From Oerskovia turbata (lineage in GTDB: Bacteria; Actinomycetota; Actinomycetes; Actinomycetales; Cellulomonadaceae), in NCBI RefSeq assembly GCF_000718325.1, contig NZ_JOFV01000010.1:62001-126000 (forward strand): a stretch of DNA of 64,000 nucleotides, read 5' to 3'. Every line of letters starts with the position of its first letter. Within the stretch, counting starts at the first letter, position 1. The notes beneath the pieces are model-generated. The model made no database searches and had not been told where the DNA came from. It was given only the letters and a program-made list of their open reading frames with translations. Both the position numbers and the translations under genes were made by a program. This document shows positions 18,864 through 35,000 of this stretch, piece by piece.

Positions 18864-19234
18864 TATCGGGCCCTTCCCTTCGTGTCTTCGCGCGGAACGA
18901 GAACCACGGTGATGTGGCTCGTCCGCTTGAGGATCTGGCTCGCGCGCCCCTGAGCGCGAGGCCGGAACCGCTTGAGGGTCGGGCCCTCGTCCACGAACGC
19001 CTGGGCAACGACGAGCTCCTGCTCGTCGAATGCCACGCTCGCGCGGTCGGCCTTCACCCGTGCGTTCGCGATCGCGCTCTCCACGACCTTGCGGATCGGC
19101 TCACTCGCGGCCTGCGGTGCGAACTTCAGCACCGCGACGGCCTCGGTGGCCTGCTTGCCACGGATGAGGTCCACGACGCGCCGGGCCTTCTGGGGCGTGA
19201 CACGGACGAACCGCGCCTGCGCCTTGGCTTCCAT
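18863..19234 (-). CDS. rplV: 50S ribosomal protein L22
   Basis: 123 residues from the ATG at 19234 ([27 protein letters not shown]), preceded by GGCAGGACAGCA. The beta-hairpin that reaches the exit tunnel ([19 protein letters not shown]) is intact, with no change expected for macrolide resistance. Confidence 0.97.
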   Translation of the reverse strand: MEAKAQARFVRVTPQKARRVVDLIRGKQATEAVAVLKFAPQAASEPIRKVVESAIANARVKADRASVAFDEQELVVAQAFVDEGPTLKRFRPRAQGRASQILKRTSHITVVLVPREDTKGRAR

Positions 19235-19304
19235 TGCTGTCCTGCCTTCTTGTCTCGTCATGACGTTCGGAGTCGTCGTCTCGTGATCTGCGTCTGCACG
19301 CAGA

Positions 19305-19586
19305 TCAGCGACGACGGCCCTTCTTGTCGTCCTTCACGTGGCCGCGGAAGGTCCGGGTGGGTGCGAACTCGCCGAGCTTGTGGCCAACCATCGACTCGGT
19401 GACGAACACCGGAGTGTGCTTGCGTCCGTCGTGCACGGCAAAAGTGTGACCGAGGAAGTCGGGCGTGATGACCGACCGACGGGACCAGGTCTTGATGACG
19501 TTCTTGGTCCCCTTCTCGTTCTGGACGTCCACCTTCTTCTGAAGGTGTCCGTCGACGAAGGGGCCCTTCTTCAGGCTGCGTGGCAT
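19305..19586 (-). CDS. rpsS: 30S ribosomal protein S19
   Basis: 93 residues ([19 protein letters not shown]), standard length, with the [16 protein letters not shown] block near the C-terminus. S19 binds the 16S head with S13. 14 bases after rplB, 70 bases before rplV. Confidence 0.98.
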   Translation of the reverse strand: MPRSLKKGPFVDGHLQKKVDVQNEKGTKNVIKTWSRRSVITPDFLGHTFAVHDGRKHTPVFVTESMVGHKLGEFAPTRTFRGHVKDDKKGRRR

Positions 19587-19600
19587 CTGTCAGGCTCCTA

Positions 19601-20437
<837 letters not shown>

Positions 20438-20470
20438 GGGGATCTGTCCTCAATCTGCTCTCGTCCGGCC

Positions 20471-20773
20471 TCAGCCGACCGGCCCGCCGAAGATGTCGAT
20501 CGTGCCCTCGCGGAGGGTGACGATCGCACGCTTGGTGTCCTTGCGCTTGCCCAGCCCGAAACGCGTCCGCCGGGTCTTGCCCTTGCGGTTGATCGTGTTC
20601 ACGGAGGCAACCTTGACCGAGAAGATCTGCTCGACGGCGATCTTGATCTCGGTCTTGTTGGCCCGCGGGTCCACGAGGAAGGTGTACTTACCCTCGTCGA
20701 GGAGCCCGTAGCTCTTCTCGGAGACCACCGGCGCGAGCAGGATGTCGCGGGGGTCCTTCGTCACGGCGGTCAC
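20471..20773 (-). CDS. rplW: 50S ribosomal protein L23
   Basis: 100 residues. [19 protein letters not shown] is the standard N-terminal block; L23 is the docking site for trigger factor and SRP at the exit tunnel. The GTG at 20773 overlaps the rplD stop as GTGA; a second GTG three codons on is possible. Confidence 0.96.
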   Translation of the reverse strand: MTAVTKDPRDILLAPVVSEKSYGLLDEGKYTFLVDPRANKTEIKIAVEQIFSVKVASVNTINRKGKTRRTRFGLGKRKDTKRAIVTLREGTIDIFGGPVG

Positions 20774-21480
20774 TTCGCGGCCTCCTCGGCCTCGTCAGCT
20801 GCTTCCGACTCGGACGCGACGGCCTTGACCGAAGAGCCCGTGGCGGGTCCGGCGAGGAACGCAGCGAGTGCGCCCTCGGTGAAGACCACGTCGTCGGAGA
20901 CGAGCACGTCGTAGGTGTTCAGCTGGTCAGCGACCAGGAGGTGCACCTGCTCCGCGTTGCGGAGGGACTTGCTCGTCAGCTCGTCGCCGCGCTCCAGCAC
21001 CACGAGCACGTGCTTGCGGGGAGAGAGGTTGGCGAGCGAGCTGATCGCGGCCTTGGTCGACGGCTGGCCGTCGATCCCGAAGCCGGTCACGACGTGGACA
21101 CGGCCGGCACGAGCCCGGTCGGAGAGGGCGCCGCGCAGTGCAGCAGCCTTCATCTTCTTGGGGGTGCGCTGGCTGTAGTCGCGCGGCGTCGGGCCGTGAA
21201 CGACCCCACCACCGGCGAACTGAGGTGCACGGGTCGAACCCTGACGGGCGCGGCCGGTGCCCTTCTGCTTGTACGGCTTGCGTCCACCACCGCGGACCTC
21301 GCCGCGGCTCTTGGTGTCGTGCGTGCCCTGACGGGCTGCAGCGAGCTGCGCGACGACAACCTGGTGGATCAGCGGGACGTTCGTCTGGACGTCGAACACC
21401 TCGGCGGGAAGGTCGGCGGTGCCGGCCTTCTTGCCCGTGGCGTCGAGGACGTCGACAGTGAGAGCTGCCATGAGTGTCAT
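20770..21480 (-). CDS. rplD: 50S ribosomal protein L4
   Basis: 236 residues. The tunnel loop [25 protein letters not shown] is intact (about residues 57-81). An acidic Ala/Glu tail follows residue 215. The ATG overlaps the rplC stop by four bases (ATGA). L4 represses its operon in E. coli; no leader target was recognised here. Confidence 0.97.
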   Translation of the reverse strand: MTLMAALTVDVLDATGKKAGTADLPAEVFDVQTNVPLIHQVVVAQLAAARQGTHDTKSRGEVRGGGRKPYKQKGTGRARQGSTRAPQFAGGGVVHGPTPRDYSQRTPKKMKAAALRGALSDRARAGRVHVVTGFGIDGQPSTKAAISSLANLSPRKHVLVVLERGDELTSKSLRNAEQVHLLVADQLNTYDVLVSDDVVFTEGALAAFLAGPATGSSVKAVASESEAADEAEEAAK

Positions 21481-22139
21481 GCTCCCTTCACGGCGCTACG
21501 CACGAGGACGACGCCGCCCTTGGGGCCGGGAACTGCGCCCTTGACGAGCAGCAGACCCTTCTCTGCGTCGACCGCGTGGACGGTCAGGTTCTGCGTGGTC
21601 TGACGGTCGAAGCCCATCCGACCAGCCATGCGCACGCCCTTGAAGACTCGCGACGGGGTCGAGGCCCCACCGATCGAACCAGGCTTGCGGTGGTTGCGGT
21701 GCGCACCGTGGGAGGCACCCACGCCGTGGAAGCCGTGACGCTTCATGACACCGGCGGTGCCCTTGCCCTTGGTGGTGCCCACGACGTCGACCTTCGCGCC
21801 GGCCTCGAAGGCCTCCGCGGTGATCTCCTGGCCGAGGGTGTACTCACCGGCATCGGTGGTGCGGATCTCGGTCACGTGACGGCGCGGCGTGACGCCGGCC
21901 TTCTCGAAGTGGCCCTTGAGGGGCTTCGTGACCTTGCGCGGGTCGATCTGGCCTGCGGCCAGCTGGACCGCGGCGTAACCGTCGGTCTCCGCGGTGCGGA
22001 CCTGGGTCACGACGTTCGTGCCCACGGCGACGACCGTGACGGGGACCAGGCGGCCTGCCTCGTCCCAGAGCTGGGTCATGCCGAGCTTCGTGCCGAGCAC
22101 GGCCGTGACGGGCCGCTCGTTCTGCTGGGGCGTAGTCAT
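21477..22139 (-). CDS. rplC: 50S ribosomal protein L3
   Basis: 220 residues. [25 protein letters not shown] and the central [28 protein letters not shown] loop, which reaches the peptidyl-transferase centre, are clear. 14 bases after rpsJ. Confidence 0.98.
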   Translation of the reverse strand: MTTPQQNERPVTAVLGTKLGMTQLWDEAGRLVPVTVVAVGTNVVTQVRTAETDGYAAVQLAAGQIDPRKVTKPLKGHFEKAGVTPRRHVTEIRTTDAGEYTLGQEITAEAFEAGAKVDVVGTTKGKGTAGVMKRHGFHGVGASHGAHRNHRKPGSIGGASTPSRVFKGVRMAGRMGFDRQTTQNLTVHAVDAEKGLLLVKGAVPGPKGGVVLVRSAVKGA

Positions 22140-22153
22140 GTTGTCCTCCCGCC

Positions 22154-22462
22154 TCAGAGCTTGATCTCGATGTTCACGTCCGCAGGCAGGTCGAGACGCA
22201 TGAGCGAGTCGACGGCCTTCGGCGTGGGATCGATGATGTCGATAAGCCGCTTGTGCGTGCGCATCTCGAAGTGCTCGCGGCTGTCCTTGTACTTGTGAGG
22301 CGACCGGATGACGCAGAAGACGTTCTTCTCCGTCGGCAGCGGCACCGGGCCCACGACCGTTGCACCAGCGCGGGTGACAGTGTCGACGATCTTGCGCGCC
22401 GAGCTGTCAATCACCTCGTGGTCGTAGGACTTGAGCCGGATGCGGATCTTCTGTCCCGCCAT
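22154..22462 (-). CDS. rpsJ: 30S ribosomal protein S10 (NusE)
   Basis: 102 residues ([28 protein letters not shown]), the standard actinobacterial form. It also acts in transcription antitermination with NusB. First gene of the S10 operon, which has a leader of up to 680 bases. Confidence 0.98.
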   Translation of the reverse strand: MAGQKIRIRLKSYDHEVIDSSARKIVDTVTRAGATVVGPVPLPTEKNVFCVIRSPHKYKDSREHFEMRTHKRLIDIIDPTPKAVDSLMRLDLPADVNIEIKL

Positions 22463-23140
22463 GGCGTCGTCTGACTCTCTCTCTCGAACCGCTAGCTGTC
22501 CGACCCCCGCGCTCGGGCGTGTCGCCTATCGCGACCTTCCGAGCGCACGCACCGAGAACGGTGCAGGGCCGTTGGATATGTGAACCGCTCACGCATCGGG
22601 CCAACTTCTGGCGCCCGACGGCGTCACAGCCGTTCACAACGTTGTCGAGCCTGTGCAGAACCTGGGTTCCGCGGGGTCCTCGATCTGTGTCGACAGAGAG
22701 TTCAACCCGCGGCAACCTCGGAACACCGAGGTCCGCATGCTTAGCGGTTCAACACACTGTTCGACACATGAAAGAGCGCACCCGTAACAGGCAACCTGAA
22801 CAGTCTGCCACAGGAAACCGTGGAAGACCAATCGTCGTGCGCGCGGCGCCAGCCACTCGGGCCGAACCTCACGCGACGCTCGACGTGCTCACGCGTCGAG
22901 CGGCGCACGTCGTCCTTCCAGGGTAACCGCCATGGGGCCTCCTGCCGAACTCTGTGACCAGGGCCACCGTGCCGCCACGGTCGCCAGGCCGGCCTGCACA
23001 CCGCTGCACGACCGTCCGCGCCACGCTCACCAGCAGGGACGGGACCTGGTCGAGTCCTGAGGAGCACCTCGACGACAGCTCTCTCCAAGGTCGCTGCCCT
23101 CGGATCGACTGCCGTCCGCCCCTCGCTCCCCCGGGACGCC
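22463..23140 (-). promoter_or_regulatory. long leader/promoter region of the S10 operon
   Basis: 678 bases without a credible gene. Visible elements are a 7-bp hairpin ACCTCGG/CCGAGGT (22715-22732), the palindrome ACAACGTTGT (22636-22645), a pyrimidine-rich run CTGACTCTCTCTCTCGAACC just before rpsJ (a GA-rich tract in the RNA), and several GTTGAAC/GTTCAC words. I could not settle on a promoter with both boxes. Short frames here have no family features. Confidence 0.45.
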
Positions 23141-23176
23141 GAAGGGCCCGGGTACCTCGCGGTACCCGGGCCCTTC
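23141..23176 (-). terminator. terminator of the str operon (after tuf)
   Basis: A perfect 16-bp stem with a four-base loop (arms 23141-23156 and 23161-23176), 71 bases past the tuf stop. Confidence 0.88.
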
Positions 23177-23246
23177 GATCGATCCGTCCCGGAACCCCTG
23201 AGCGCGAGGCTCAGGAGCTGCCGGAGTGGATCAGGAGGTCAGAAGA

Positions 23247-24437
23247 TCACTTGATGATCTTCGTGACACGGCCCGATCCGACCGTGCGGCCACCCTCACG
23301 GATGGCGAAGCCGAGGCCCTCCTCCATGGCGATCGGCTGGATCAGCTCGACCGTCATCTCGGTGTTGTCACCGGGCATGACCATCTCGGTGCCCTCGGGC
23401 AGCGTGATGACGCCGGTGACGTCCGTGGTACGGAAGTAGAACTGCGGGCGGTAGTTCGAGAAGAACGGGTTGTGACGCCCACCCTCGTCCTTGCCCAGGA
23501 TGTAGACCTGAGCCTCGAAGTCGGTGTGCGGGGTGATCGAACCCGGCTTCACGACGACCTGGCCGCGCTCGACGTCCTCGCGCTTGATGCCGCGGAGCAG
23601 CAGACCGGTGTTGTCGCCGGCCTGAGCCTCGTCCATCTGCTTGTGGAACGTCTCGATACCCGTGACCGTGGTCTTCTGCGGGTTGCGGATGCCGACGATC
23701 TCGACCTCGGAGTTGACCGCGAGGGTGCCGCGCTCGACCTTGCCGGTGACGACGGTGCCACGACCGGTGATCGTGAAGACGTCCTCGACGGGCATGAGGA
23801 AGGGCTTGTCGAGCTCGCGGACGGGCTCGGGGACGTTCTCGTCCACGGCCTCCATGAGGGCCTCGACGGACTTGACCCACTCGGGGTCGCCCTCGAGAGC
23901 CTTCAGACCGGAGACGCGGACCACGGGGGCCTCGTCACCGTCGAAGCCCTGCGAGGAGAGGAGCTCGCGCACCTCCATCTCGACGAGCTCGAGGATTTCC
24001 TCGTCCTCGACCATGTCGGACTTGTTCAGCGCGACCAGCAGGTAGGGGACACCCACCTGGCGGGCGAGCAGAACGTGCTCACGCGTCTGAGCCATCGGGC
24101 CGTCGGTCGCCGCGACCACGAGGATCGCGCCGTCCATCTGAGCGGCACCGGTGATCATGTTCTTGATGTAGTCGGCGTGACCGGGAGCGTCGACGTGAGC
24201 GTAGTGACGCTTGTCCGTCTCGTACTCGATGTGCGCGATGTTGATCGTGATACCGCGCTGCTTCTCTTCCGGCGCCTTGTCGATCTCGTCGAACTTGAAC
24301 TCGGGGTTCACGTCCGGGAACTTGTCGTGCAGCACCTTCGAGATCGCTGCCGTCAGCGTCGTCTTACCGTGGTCGACGTGACCGATGGTTCCGACGTTGA
24401 CGTGCGGCTTGGTCCGCTCGAACTTGGCCTTCGCCAC
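23247..24437 (-). CDS. tuf: translation elongation factor Tu
   Basis: 396 residues from the GTG at 24437, preceded by AGGAGGACCCCA. G1 is GHVDHGKT, G3 DAPGHADY, G4 NKSD. It carries aminoacyl-tRNA to the ribosome. The frame is open 17 codons upstream, but the ribosome site and family length fix this start. Only one tuf is present in the window; it is 118 bases after fusA. Confidence 0.98.
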   Translation of the reverse strand: MAKAKFERTKPHVNVGTIGHVDHGKTTLTAAISKVLHDKFPDVNPEFKFDEIDKAPEEKQRGITINIAHIEYETDKRHYAHVDAPGHADYIKNMITGAAQMDGAILVVAATDGPMAQTREHVLLARQVGVPYLLVALNKSDMVEDEEILELVEMEVRELLSSQGFDGDEAPVVRVSGLKALEGDPEWVKSVEALMEAVDENVPEPVRELDKPFLMPVEDVFTITGRGTVVTGKVERGTLAVNSEVEIVGIRNPQKTTVTGIETFHKQMDEAQAGDNTGLLLRGIKREDVERGQVVVKPGSITPHTDFEAQVYILGKDEGGRHNPFFSNYRPQFYFRTTDVTGVITLPEGTEMVMPGDNTEMTVELIQPIAMEEGLGFAIREGGRTVGSGRVTKIIK

Positions 24438-24555
24438 TGGGGTCCTCCTGGGACTTGGGTAGTTGTGCCGAACGATGCAGATGCACAAGACATCTGCGGG
24501 GCGTGCGGGTCGCTACAGGTTGATGGTTGTTACAGGGTCTTCGACCTGTGGGGAC

Positions 24556-26661
24556 TCACTCGCCCCGGGTCTTCTTGATGATCTCTTCGGCAACGTTCCG
24601 AGGAACCTCGGCGTAGCTGTCGAATGACATCGAGTACACAGCGCGACCCTGGGTCTTCGACCGCAGGTCACCGATGTACCCGAACATCTCGGACAACGGT
24701 ACTTGAGCACGGACGACCTTGACACCCGTCGCGTCCTCCATGGACTGGATCATGCCGCGACGAGAGTTGAGGTCGCCGATCACGTCGCCCATGTACTCCT
24801 CGGGCGTACGCACCTCGACCGCCATGACCGGCTCCAGCAGAACCGGGTCCGCCCGCTTGACGCCCTCCTTGAGGACCATCGAGCCGGCAATCTTGAACGC
24901 CATCTCCGAAGAGTCGACATCATGGTACGCGCCGTCGATGAGCGTAGCCTTCACGCCCACGAGCGGGAAGCCGGCGAGGACACCCAGCTGGAGGGCGGCC
25001 TGGATACCGGCGTCGACCGACGGGATGTACTCACGCGGGATGCGACCACCGGTGACGGCGTTCTTGAACTCGTAGAGCTCGCCGCCCTCGGTCAGGTCGA
25101 GCGGCTCGAAGGTGACCTGCACCTTGGCGAACTGACCCGAACCACCGGTCTGCTTCTTGTGCGTGTAGTCGATCTTCTCCGCGGTACGGCGGATGGTCTC
25201 GCGGTACGCGACCTGCGGCTTGCCGACGTTGGCCTCGACGTTGAACTCGCGACGCATGCGGTCGACGAGGATGTCGAGGTGGAGCTCGCCCATGCCGCCG
25301 ATGACGGTCTGGCCGGTCTCCTCGTCGAGCTTGACGCGGAAGGTCGGGTCCTCCTCGGCGAGCTTCTGGATGGCGACCGAGAGCTTCTCCTGGTCGGCCT
25401 TCGTCTTGGGCTCGATCGCCACGTCGATGACGGGCTCCGGGAAGGTCATGGACTCGAGGACGACGGGGTTCGCGATGTCACACAGGGTGTCACCGGTCGT
25501 CGTGTCCTTGAGGCCGATGAACGCGTAGATGTGGCCGGCGCTGCCGAGCTCGACCGCGTTCTCCTTGTTGGAGTGCATCTGGAAGATCTTGCCCAGACGC
25601 TCCTTCTTGCCCTTGGTCGCGTTGAGCACCTGGGTGCCCGGCGTGACCTGGCCGGAGTAGACGCGGACGTACGTCAGCTTGCCGAAGAACGGGTGCGACG
25701 CGACCTTGAACGCGAGGGCCGAGAACGGCTCCGTGGCGTCGGGGTGGCGCTCGACGACCTTCTCCTCGTCCTTGACGTCGTGGCCGTTGATGGCCGGGAC
25801 GTCGAGGGGCGACGGCAGGAAGTCGATGACCGCGTCGAGCATGGGCTGGACGCCCTTGTTCTTGAACGCGGAGCCGCAGAGCACCGGGAAGGCCTCGCCC
25901 GAGACGGTGAGCTTGCGGATCGCGGACTTGATCTCCGCGACCGTCAGCTCTTCGCCGTTGAGGTACTTCTCGAGGAGCTCCTCGTCGGCCTCGGCGACGT
26001 TCTCGACGAGCTCGGCACGGTAGGTCTGCGCCTTCTCGAGGAGGTCCGCGGGGATCTCCTCGACCTCGTACGCCTCGCCCATCTTGGTCTCGCCGCGCCA
26101 CACGAGTGCGCGCATCTCGAGCAGGTCGACGACGCCCGTGAAGTCGCTCTCGGAGCCGATCGGCAGCTGGATGACCAGCGGCTTGGCCTTGAGGCGGTTC
26201 ACGATGGTGTCGACCGTGAAGTAGAAGTCCGCGCCGAGCTTGTCCATCTTGTTGACGAAGCAGATGCGCGGGACGTTGTACTTGTCGGCCTGGCGCCAGA
26301 CGGTCTCGGACTGGGGCTCGACGCCCTCCTTGCCGTCGAACACGGCAACAGCACCGTCGAGCACACGCAGGGAGCGCTCGACCTCGACCGTGAAGTCCAC
26401 GTGGCCGGGGGTGTCGATGATGTTGATCTGGTTCTTGTTCCAGAAGCAGGTCACGGCGGCAGACGTGATCGTGATGCCGCGCTCCTTCTCCTGCTCCATC
26501 CAGTCGGTCGTCGATGCGCCGTCGTGCGTCTCACCGATCTTGTAGTTCACCCCGGTGTAGAACAGGATGCGCTCGGTGGTCGTGGTCTTACCGGCATCGA
26601 TGTGGGCCATGATGCCGATGTTGCGGACCTTGTTCAGGTCGGTCAGCACGTCAAGTGCCAC
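24556..26661 (-). CDS. fusA: translation elongation factor G
   Basis: 701 residues from GTG 26661. Domain I has G1 [10 protein letters not shown]3 DTPGHVDF and G4 NKMDKLGAD. Domains II-V follow, including the domain IV tip [16 protein letters not shown]. It drives translocation and ribosome recycling. Position after rpsG and before tuf is the canonical str operon. Confidence 0.98.
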   Translation of the reverse strand: MALDVLTDLNKVRNIGIMAHIDAGKTTTTERILFYTGVNYKIGETHDGASTTDWMEQEKERGITITSAAVTCFWNKNQINIIDTPGHVDFTVEVERSLRVLDGAVAVFDGKEGVEPQSETVWRQADKYNVPRICFVNKMDKLGADFYFTVDTIVNRLKAKPLVIQLPIGSESDFTGVVDLLEMRALVWRGETKMGEAYEVEEIPADLLEKAQTYRAELVENVAEADEELLEKYLNGEELTVAEIKSAIRKLTVSGEAFPVLCGSAFKNKGVQPMLDAVIDFLPSPLDVPAINGHDVKDEEKVVERHPDATEPFSALAFKVASHPFFGKLTYVRVYSGQVTPGTQVLNATKGKKERLGKIFQMHSNKENAVELGSAGHIYAFIGLKDTTTGDTLCDIANPVVLESMTFPEPVIDVAIEPKTKADQEKLSVAIQKLAEEDPTFRVKLDEETGQTVIGGMGELHLDILVDRMRREFNVEANVGKPQVAYRETIRRTAEKIDYTHKKQTGGSGQFAKVQVTFEPLDLTEGGELYEFKNAVTGGRIPREYIPSVDAGIQAALQLGVLAGFPLVGVKATLIDGAYHDVDSSEMAFKIAGSMVLKEGVKRADPVLLEPVMAVEVRTPEEYMGDVIGDLNSRRGMIQSMEDATGVKVVRAQVPLSEMFGYIGDLRSKTQGRAVYSMSFDSYAEVPRNVAEEIIKKTRGE

Positions 26662-26731
26662 GGGTACTTCCCCTTTGTGTGGGTTGAGTCGGGGGGCGCT
26701 GCTTCTACCGAAGCCGGCCGGACCCGCCGAC

Positions 26732-26757
26732 GGCCCCGGGGGTGATCCCCCAGGGCC
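26732..26757 (-). other. strong hairpin between rpsG and fusA (attenuator candidate)
   Basis: GGCCCCGGGGG / CCCCCAGGGCC with a TGAT loop: ten paired bases and one mismatch, starting 12 bases past the rpsG stop. It resembles the terminators of this window but lies inside the str operon. Confidence 0.5.
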
Positions 26758-26768
26758 GGTCGGGCGGA

Positions 26769-27239
26769 CTACCAGCGGTAGTGCGCGAAGGCCTTGTTGG
26801 ACTCGGCCATCTTGTGCATGTCCTCACGACGCTTGACCGCGGCACCGAGGCCGTTGCTCGCGTCGAGGATCTCGTTCATGAGGCGCTCGGTCATGGTCTT
26901 CTCGCGACGGGCGCGCGAGTAGTCCGTGAGCCAGCGCAGCGCGAGCGTCGTGGAACGCGTGGGGCGCACCTCGACGGGGACCTGGTAGGTCGCGCCACCG
27001 ACACGGCGCGAACGGACCTCGAGGGCCGGGCGCACGTTCTCGAGAGCACGCTTGAGGACGACGACGGGGTCACCGTCGGTCTTCGCGCGGACACCCTCGA
27101 GGGCACCGTAGACGATCGCCTCGGCGGTCGACTTCTTGCCGTCCAGGAGGACCTTGTTGATGAGCTGGGTGACGACCGGGGAACCGTAGACAGGGTCGAC
27201 GATGAGCGGCCGCTTCGGGGCGGGGCCCTTACGAGGCAT
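26769..27239 (-). CDS. rpsG: 30S ribosomal protein S7
   Basis: 156 residues ([29 protein letters not shown]), the family length, with the C-terminal AHYRW typical of actinobacteria. It nucleates the 30S head and is the autorepressor of the str operon in E. coli. The ATG overlaps the rpsL stop (TAATG). Confidence 0.98.
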   Translation of the reverse strand: MPRKGPAPKRPLIVDPVYGSPVVTQLINKVLLDGKKSTAEAIVYGALEGVRAKTDGDPVVVLKRALENVRPALEVRSRRVGGATYQVPVEVRPTRSTTLALRWLTDYSRARREKTMTERLMNEILDASNGLGAAVKRREDMHKMAESNKAFAHYRW

Positions 27240-27613
27240 TAGCTCTTCTCCTTCTTGGCACCGTAGCGGCTGCGAGCCTGCTTGCGGTTCTTGACGCCCT
27301 GGGTGTCGAGCGCGCCACGGACGATCTTGTAGCGGACACCGGGGAGGTCCTTCACACGACCGCCGCGGACGAGCACGATGGAGTGCTCCTGGAGGTTGTG
27401 GCCGACACCGGGGATGTACGCGGTGACCTCGATCTGGGACGAGAGCTTCACGCGTGCGACCTTGCGCAGTGCGGAGTTCGGCTTCTTGGGGGTGGTGGTG
27501 TACACACGCGTGCACACACCACGCCGCTGCGGGGAACCCTTGAGGGCGGGAGTCTTGGACTTCCCTGCCTTCGAGGTCCGCCCCTTGCGGACGAGCTGCT
27601 GGATCGTAGGCAC
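27239..27613 (-). CDS. rpsL: 30S ribosomal protein S12
   Basis: 124 residues. The decoding-centre loops read [11 protein letters not shown] and [13 protein letters not shown], so the lysines altered in streptomycin-resistant mutants (K43 and K88 in the usual numbering) are both unaltered. First gene of the str operon with a leader of about 250 nt. Confidence 0.98.
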   Translation of the reverse strand: MPTIQQLVRKGRTSKAGKSKTPALKGSPQRRGVCTRVYTTTPKKPNSALRKVARVKLSSQIEVTAYIPGVGHNLQEHSIVLVRGGRVKDLPGVRYKIVRGALDTQGVKNRKQARSRYGAKKEKS

Positions 27614-27699
27614 TACGTCTCCGTGTCTTCTCGAGCTGGACCGGGGTGATCCCCGGCGGTGGTCTCAACGGGCTGTGGGTGCCGACGGCAAACGGCACC

Positions 27700-27718
27700 T
27701 GCGACGCTGAGCGTCGCA
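27700..27718 (-). other. hairpin in the str-operon leader
   Basis: TGCGACGC / GCGTCGCA, eight pairs with a TGA loop, in the transcribed leader about 85 bases upstream of rpsL. Possible regulatory structure; no known family recognised. Confidence 0.4.
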
Positions 27719-27868
27719 ATCGCCACGTACCACCGGCTCGATGGTCCGGGCTGGACCCACGAACGATCCGAGGATCGGCCGAAGAGCTCAGGCACCGGAA
27801 TGCTCGCGCACTCACATCGGCACGCTGGAAACGACACAGCGTGCACGACGGCGCGGGCACGGTCTACT

Positions 27869-27897
27869 ACGTTACCTGCCAGGCGGCAGGTAGTCAA
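27869..27897 (-). promoter_or_regulatory. str operon promoter with a palindrome filling the spacer
   Basis: Minus strand: TTGACT (27892-27897), 17 bases, TAACGT (27869-27874), a near-consensus vegetative promoter. The spacer together with the last base of the -10 box is the perfect inverted repeat ACCTGCC-GCCT-GGCAGGT (27874-27891). The predicted start is near 27862. Confidence 0.75.
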
Positions 27898-27901
27898 AGA
27901 G

Positions 27902-27948
27902 ACAGGGGGTGACCTCGGCGCGTCCAGCGCGCCGAGGTCACCCCCTGT
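27902..27948 (-). terminator. second terminator after rpoC
   Basis: A perfect 21-bp stem with a five-base loop (arms 27902-27922 and 27928-27948), the longest hairpin in the window. It ends five bases before the str promoter -35 box. Confidence 0.9.
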
Positions 27949-27959
27949 GCTACTCGGTC

Positions 27960-27998
27960 CGCCGTGGCCCGACGACGCAGGGTCGTCGGGCCACGGCG
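27960..27998 (-). terminator. first terminator after rpoC
   Basis: A perfect 17-bp stem with a GCAGG loop (arms 27960-27976 and 27982-27998), six bases past the rpoC stop. Confidence 0.85.
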
Positions 27999-28004
27999 CC
28001 GAGG

Positions 28005-31874
<3,870 letters not shown>

Positions 31875-32000
31875 GGTGGTCCTACTTCCTTCGTCTGCCG
31901 GCCTGTCCGGGGTTCGTCCCGGCCGGCGCGGTGGAGGTGCTACAGAGTGTCGGGTGGCGGTGGGGGCGTTCGTTCACGGACGCCCCCACCGCTTCCGAGA

Positions 32001-35000
32001 TCAGATCTCGTCGATCGTGGATGCTGCGTTGGGGCGACGCGAGAGGTCGATGCCGAGCTCCTCGGCAGCGCGGTACACGTCGTCGTCGGACTCACGCATC
32101 TCGATGGAGACACCGTCGCTCGAGAGCACCTCGACGTTCAGGCAGAGCGACTGCATCTCCTTCAGGAGGACCTTGAAGGACTCCGGGATGCCCGAGTCGG
32201 GGATGTTCTCGCCCTTGACGATCGCCTCGTAGACCTTCACGCGGCCCGGGACGTCGTCGGACTTGATCGTCAGCAGCTCCTGGAGGGTGTACGCCGCGCC
32301 GTATGCCTCGAGCGCCCACACCTCCATCTCGCCGAAACGCTGTCCACCGAACTGCGCCTTACCACCCAGCGGCTGCTGCGTGATCATCGAGTACGGACCG
32401 GTCGAGCGGGCGTGGATCTTGTCGTCCACCAGGTGGTGGAGCTTCAGGATGTACATGTAGCCCACGGAGACCGGCTCCGGGAACGGCTCGCCGGAGCGGC
32501 CGTCGAACAGACGTGCCTTGCCGTCGCGGCCCACCATGCGGTTGCCGTCGCGGTTCGGGAGCGTCGTGGAGAGCAGACCCGTGAGGGCCTCCTCCTCGAG
32601 CCCGTCGAAGACCGGCGTCGCGACGGGGCGGCCCGGCTCGGACGAAGCAGCGACCGCAGGGACGTGCTCCTTCCAGGACAGGTCGCCCTCGCCGGCTGCG
32701 CAGTCGGTCTGCGAGATGTCCCAGCCCTGCTTCGCGACCCACCCGAGGTGGGTCTCGAGGACCTGGCCGACGTTCATACGACCGGGGACACCCAGCGGGT
32801 TGAGGATGACGTCCACCGGGGTGCCGTCCTCGAGGAAGGGCATGTCCTCGACGGGGAGGATCTTCGAGATGACACCCTTGTTGCCGTGACGGCCGGCGAG
32901 CTTGTCGCCGTCCGTGATCTTGCGTCGCTGCGCGATGTACACGCGAACCAGCTGGTTCACTCCCGCGGGCAGCTCGTCGCCGTCCTCGCGGTTGAACTCG
33001 CGGACGCCGATGACGGTGCCGGACTCGCCGTGGGGAACCTTGAGCGACGTGTCGCGGACCTCGCGGGCCTTCTCACCGAAGATGGCGCGCAGGAGGCGCT
33101 CCTCGGGGGTCAGCTCGGTCTCACCCTTGGGCGTGACCTTGCCGACGAGCACGTCGCCCGCGCCGACCTCTGCGCCGATGCGGATGACACCGCGCTCGTC
33201 GAGGTCCGCCAGGACGTCCTCGGAGACGTTCGGGATGTCCCGCGTGATCTCCTCGGGGCCGAGCTTCGTGTCACGGGCGTCGACCTCGTGCTCCTCGATG
33301 TGGATCGAGGACAGGACGTCGTCCTGCACGAGGCGCTGCGACAGGATGATCGCGTCCTCGTAGTTGTGGCCTTCCCAGGACATGAACGCGACGAGCAGGT
33401 TGCGGCCGAGCGAGAGCTCGCCCTCGTCCGTCGCAGGGCCGTCGGCCAGCACGGAGCCGACCTCGACGCGAGCACCCTCGTCGACGACGACACGCTGGTT
33501 GTACGACGTGCCCTGGTTCGAGCGGCGGAACTTCGCCGCGCGGTAGCTCGTCGTGGTCGCGTCGTCGTTCGCGACGACGATCAGGTCCGCGGAGACCTCG
33601 GTGACGACACCGGGCTTGGTCGCGACGATGACGTCACCGGCGTCGATGGCTGCACGGCGCTCCATGCCGGTGCCCACGAGCGGGGCCTCGGAACGGACCA
33701 GGGGCACGGCCTGACGCTGCATGTTGGCACCCATGAGTGCGCGGTTCGCGTCGTCGTGCTCGAGGAACGGGATGAGGGCGGTCGCGACCGACACCATCTG
33801 GCGCGGCGAGACGTCCATGTAGTCGACCTCGGTGCCGAGGACGTCGGCCGTCTCGCCACCCTTGGTGCGGACCAGGACGCGCTCGGCACGGAACGACCCG
33901 TCGGCGTTGAGCTCGGTGTTCGCCTGGGCGATGACGTAGCGGTCCTCGTCGTCGGCCGTCAGGTAGACGACCTCGTCGGAGACCTTGCCCGCCTCGACCT
34001 TGCGGTACGGCGTCTCGATGAACCCGAACGGGTTGATGCGCCCGTAGGAGGCGAGCGAGCCGATCAGACCGATGTTCGGGCCCTCAGGGGTCTCGATGGG
34101 GCACATGCGGCCGTAGTGCGACGGGTGGACGTCACGGACCTCCATGCCGGCGCGGTCACGGGACAGACCACCCGGGCCCAGCGCGGACAGACGACGCTTG
34201 TGCGTCAGGCCGGCGAGCGGGTTGTTCTGGTCCATGAACTGCGAGAGCTGCGAGGTGCCGAAGAACTCCTTGATCGACGCCACCACGGGGCGGATGTTGA
34301 TCAGGGTCTGCGGCGTGATCGCCTCGACGTCCTGGGTCGTCATGCGCTCGCGCACGACGCGCTCCATGCGGGACAGGCCCGTACGGACCTGGTTCTGGAT
34401 GAGCTCACCCACGGCACGGATACGACGGTTGCCGAAGTGGTCGATGTCGTCGGTCTCGACGCGGATCTCGACGGGCTCGCCGGCACGCGTGCCGGGGAGG
34501 GTCGTGACCTCGGCGTGCAGGGCCGCGAGGTACTTGATCGTCGCGACGATGTCCGTGACGGACAGCGTGGAGTCGCCCAGGGGCGCGTCGACGCCGAGCT
34601 TCTTGTTCGCCTTGTAGCGGCCGACCTTCGCGAAGTCGTAGCGCTTGGGGTTGAAGTAGAAGTTCTCGAGGAGCGAGCGACCGGCCTCGACCGTGGGCGG
34701 CTCGCCCGGACGGATCTTGCGGTAGAGGTCGACGAGCGCCTCTTCCTCGGTGTGGACGTGGTCCTTCTCGAGCGTGTCGAGCACCGACGGGAAGTCCGCG
34801 AACTCCTCGCGGATCTGCGACTCGGTCAGGCCGAGGGCCTTGAGCAGGACCGTGACGGACTGCTTGCGCTTGCGGTCGACGCGGACGCCGACGGCGTCGC
34901 GCTTGTCGATCTCGAACTCCAGCCACGCACCGCGCGAGGGGATGATCTTCGCGGAGTAGATGTCCTTGTCGCTGGTCTTGTCTGCCTGGCGCTCGAAGTA

